Notes under the pieces: model-generated | Told to the model about the DNA's origin: nothing | What the model saw: the letters and a program-made list of their open reading frames with translations, nothing else | Database searches by the model: none | Made by a program: the position numbers and the translations under genes | NCBI GenBank assembly: GCA_013400975.1 | Contig: WBMZ01000246.1 | Coordinates: forward strand, 24,325 to 88,324 | DNA from: Atrichornis clamosus | Lineage: Eukaryota > Chordata > Aves > Passeriformes > Menuridae | Reading direction: 5' to 3' | DNA length: 64,000 nucleotides | Part shown: positions 60,856-64,000 of the stretch, piece after piece | How positions within the stretch are numbered: position 1 is the first letter of the stretch | Layout of the letters: every line of letters starts with the position of its first letter

Positions 60856-63800
60856 TAAAACTACCCAAGTGAAACACACAGAGATGAAGAGACAGTGTTC
60901 CCAGGAGTGCACAGCAATGGAGTGAGAGGCAACAGAGATAAGTGAAAACACGGGAAATTCTGATTAGATACAGGGATGGGAGACATGGCGGGAGCTCCAT
61001 GAAGGTGGTAGAAAAATAACAGAAAGGTTAGGGTACCTTTATCCTTGTTTTTGAGAACCAACTTCTTAAACATTTGCACAATCTGCCATGGGCTCTGCGA
61101 AGACGCTTGGTCCAGATGACCTCAGGGGTTTTCTTCCAGGCTAAACTATGCTGTGATGCTATAGCTGATATTTGGATGGCTGAAGTTTGCTCACATGAAT
61201 CCTACCTCAACAATTCTTCACAGAAATAAGATTAAACTGCTCAGCAATGATTTGAAGGGACTAAACATAATTTTCTTGGATAAATCTTAGTTTTGCAATA
61301 TAAGGCTCTTGAAGCAAGTCACATTATCATTTTTAGGTTGCTGACATCTTTGCAACTCATTCTTTTACGGAAGATTTGTCAGATTACACAGAACTGGCAA
61401 ATATGATAACACTGGACAACAATAACTAAAATGGTACAGTATGCTTTCACATTTCATTTACCTCAGTTCTTCAAATTTAAGTTTTCTAGTAAAAGAAAAT
61501 TACCTTTTTTTCAGGAAAAAGTGCTTACAATAGTTATGACTGTTTGTGGTTCTATCTCCCTTTCCTGTACCTTAGTTATAGTTTGACCTCACAGATTTAA
61601 GACTGGAAATTCCTGTTTTGATTCCTATCCTGTACAGCACAACAAAATAGTTTTCCTCCCACAATTTCCATTTTGGAAACCGTTATAAATGCATCTTTAT
61701 TTAAATGGGCTTTACTAAATCATAGTCCAAAAGGTAGTGTAGATACTAGGCTGAACAGGACAATTAAACAAGTCAGTATCCAATGTATAAAATCTCTTTG
61801 TATTGGGCTGAGGTCTAGGAGAGGAGAGTGGAAAGCACTGGTTACATTTGTGGGTTGATGCCTTAAAAAAAATTGGTGAAAAGATCATTCTGTCACAGAA
61901 TGACATCTCTTTCCTATTTCCCTTTGCCAGACAGCAGCGCTAGGGGGATCTGAGAAGAGAAAGCTGAGCTCTGAAAACAAATAATTCCAAATTTATATTG
62001 TCAGCTGCTGCCCACGATATAAATAACCTAATTTGCCCTGTACACAAGCCTACAAGTAAATTATTCTAACAGCACTTCAGAAAAGATGAATTTTCAGTTG
62101 TGCCTGCATTATTTGCAGTTCCTGAACAACTGTTAAATGAGCAGGAACTTTTTTTCAGTTCATTCTCTAATTAATCTAGGGACTTACTGAATGCCAGGAA
62201 AAAAAGACTGACTGAGAATGTTTCTTCATTTGTTCTAACTTGAAAAAAGGGGAAAACACCTGGCCTGTTGCAGAGCAAGGCCAGGGTAAGGTCTCTTATA
62301 ACCCTCCTGCACCAGAATTCCTTCACAGCCATCCAGCAGAGAAAGCCTCAGCATGTCAAATGTTACACACAGAGGTGACTCTGTGCCTCAGCAAACAAGC
62401 CCATTTTGATTGTGCCTTCACCTTCCTTCTCTCTTTATTCCTCTATCCAATATGGGCTACAGCCATACGAGTAATCTCAACAGCAGCAGGGAGAGTTCCT
62501 TGATTCTGAGGCAAGCTGACATAGTCTGGCTGTGCCTGTGTAACACCCACAGGCACCTGGGTGGCTTTGTCCCTAGGTCCTTTTGGAGAGAGCCCTTCAT
62601 TCTGTCTGGCTTACTAAAGATGCTGGAGAACCTTTGGGCAAAATGTACCAGGAAACACAGAAACAATTCAAGAGTCAAATTTTAATGCCTGGGCCACAAG
62701 CCCAGCACTATTTAATTTACTGAAGTAGAACTAATCTAAGCATCCAAAAATCCAGAATTATGCATCTTAAAAAAACCAACCAAACAAAAGAGAATATTTG
62801 TTAAAAATCCTCTCTTTCTCTTCTGCCTGACAGATGCTTCAGTTAACTTACATATCTTTACATCAGCAGGCATGGCATCCTAAAGGAGAGGTCTGCAGAA
62901 GAAAAAAGCTGGTGTTGGTGCTATGCCATCTTCACTACAGGCATTTTGGAGGGTTTGCTCCAGTAGTGGTCTGTTAGTGGCTGGGCATTAGCTGTATATT
63001 TTTTGGCTTAGTTTCATCACAAATAAATCCATTTCGGAGGATCAAAAATAGCTTCCCAATGTGAAATAAGACATCATAAGCAAGAACTTACTTCAATGGT
63101 GCACACTCCCTCTGAACTAAACTGCTAATGTTCATGCACCCCTACAGGCCACGCAAAAGATCCAAAAAAAGATCCTGGATCATCATAATGAAGAAAATGT
63201 GTGAGGTTCAGTGGAAGTCCTCAGTATAAATGCGAAACATTTGTGTCTGGAAGAATATCTGGATATCAGCCTGAAAGGAATGTGACAGCCCTCAGAAGCC
63301 AGAGTGGTGATGGTGTGCTTATGGCATGTTTTGAAACAGCATCAAGATATTCACTGACTTCTAGTTTTGGAGTAGGGAAGGGCAGATTCCCCACTTTCAA
63401 ATGCGGGGAACTACCTGTTTTTAAGCTGTGGCTCCTGGGTGGCACACTGTTTTTCAGTGGGTTTTCTCAATTATGTTACTTTGCAGACTACTTCACTGAT
63501 TGTCTCTTGTGATAAAGTACTTCCACATCTAACAATAAAACAGCTTCCTTAAGGTAATATTTTATATCATAAAAACCTTTGGAGTTTTGGTTTTCACGTC
63601 ATTTACACTGATGAAAATTAAGATTACCACCACTGTGATAGCTTCTTATACAAGTTTAAATGAGACCAAGATGAAACACAAAGCAGGCTGCTTTTTTTTT
63701 TTTCAGTTCTTTTCAGAAACATCTTTGAAATTAATGGATTTTTTCCCACCTGAAAACCGGTTAGATTCTTGAAGTAGTGGTAACTTCTTACTAGTATAAA

Positions 63801-63979
63801 GACTCAGTTAACTTCATAATACAAACTTACACTAGGAAAAATGCCACTTGTGCTTAAGGCAATGTGATACAGACATAACCCTGCAGGGGATTCTTCAGAC
63901 AGCAATTTGCGAGCAAATGGTGGAATCTGTGTATGTTTCTACTGAGTCACGGTACTATGTGATTATTAAAGTTCCAGGT
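60856..63979. other. Non-coding stretch without recognised features
   Basis: About 3.1 kb. Open frames up to 103 codons (63201-63512, plus) have no recognisable domains. An AATAAA at 63533-63538 has no gene before it that I can support. A thymine run lies at 63691-63704. Confidence 0.4.
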
Positions 63980-64000
63980 TGTCATGGTTTTGCTAGACCT
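63980..64000 (+). mobile_element. Possible LTR start cut by the window edge
   Basis: The last 21 bases open with TGTCATGGTTTTGCTAGACC. Several avian ERV LTRs begin with TGTCATGGTTT or a close variant. Only the first few bases are visible, so this is a hint, not an assignment. Confidence 0.3.

Overview
The window looks like nuclear DNA of a bird, probably from a macrochromosome-type, AT-rich region. The evidence is the repeat content. There are several CR1 LINE copies with the avian 3' terminus (tandem TCATAGAA-type units) and decayed CR1 reverse transcriptase reading frames. There are also LTRs of a type I recognise from avian endogenous retroviruses. I see no Alu, L1 or B-type SINEs, no bacterial operon structure, no CRISPR array, and no tRNA or rRNA gene. 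The species cannot be fixed from this; a neognath bird is the best guess.

No complete protein-coding gene can be supported. Almost all open frames are under 110 codons, lie on both strands without splice-site support, and fit what an AT-rich sequence gives by chance. The longest open frames either cover CR1 remnants (left end and about 46.4-47.1 kb) or are isolated frames with no recognisable domain. The window is therefore a gene desert or the interior of one or more very long introns. The one spot that resembles host coding sequence is at 5.3-6.0 kb. A minus-strand segment with a splice-acceptor-like start encodes a lysine/glutamate-rich C-terminus and a stop (5942-6022). About 570 bases away on the plus strand is a shorter exon-like segment (5315-5376). 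Both are tentative.

Layout: 0.36-1.06 kb, CR1 on the minus strand; 4.43-5.01 kb, solo LTR on the minus strand; 5.3-6.0 kb, exon-like segments; 7.67-8.27 kb, a related solo LTR on the plus strand; 7.3 and 10.25 kb, two copies of an unclassified dispersed repeat; 14.7 and 42.8 kb, short palindromic repeats of an old amniote type; 27.8-28.0 kb, part of a third LTR; 30.27-30.66 kb, reverse transcriptase remnant; 34.94-35.22 kb, two CR1 3' ends placed one against the other; 41.17-41.30 kb, a 43-base tandem repeat; 46.37-47.06 kb, a long CR1 fragment; 48.04-48.35 kb, a locally GC- and CpG-richer stretch; 53.34-53.47 kb, a short CR1 3' end; 55.2 kb, a G-run cluster; 58.5 and 60.5 kb, two decayed plus-strand CR1 fragments; and at the last 21 bases, a possible LTR start cut by the window edge.

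No new gene system is evident. The points most worth checking are the exon-like pair at 5.3-6.0 kb, the GC-rich stretch at 48 kb, the unclassified repeat pair, and the poly(A) tract behind an ATTAAA signal near 10.1 kb.
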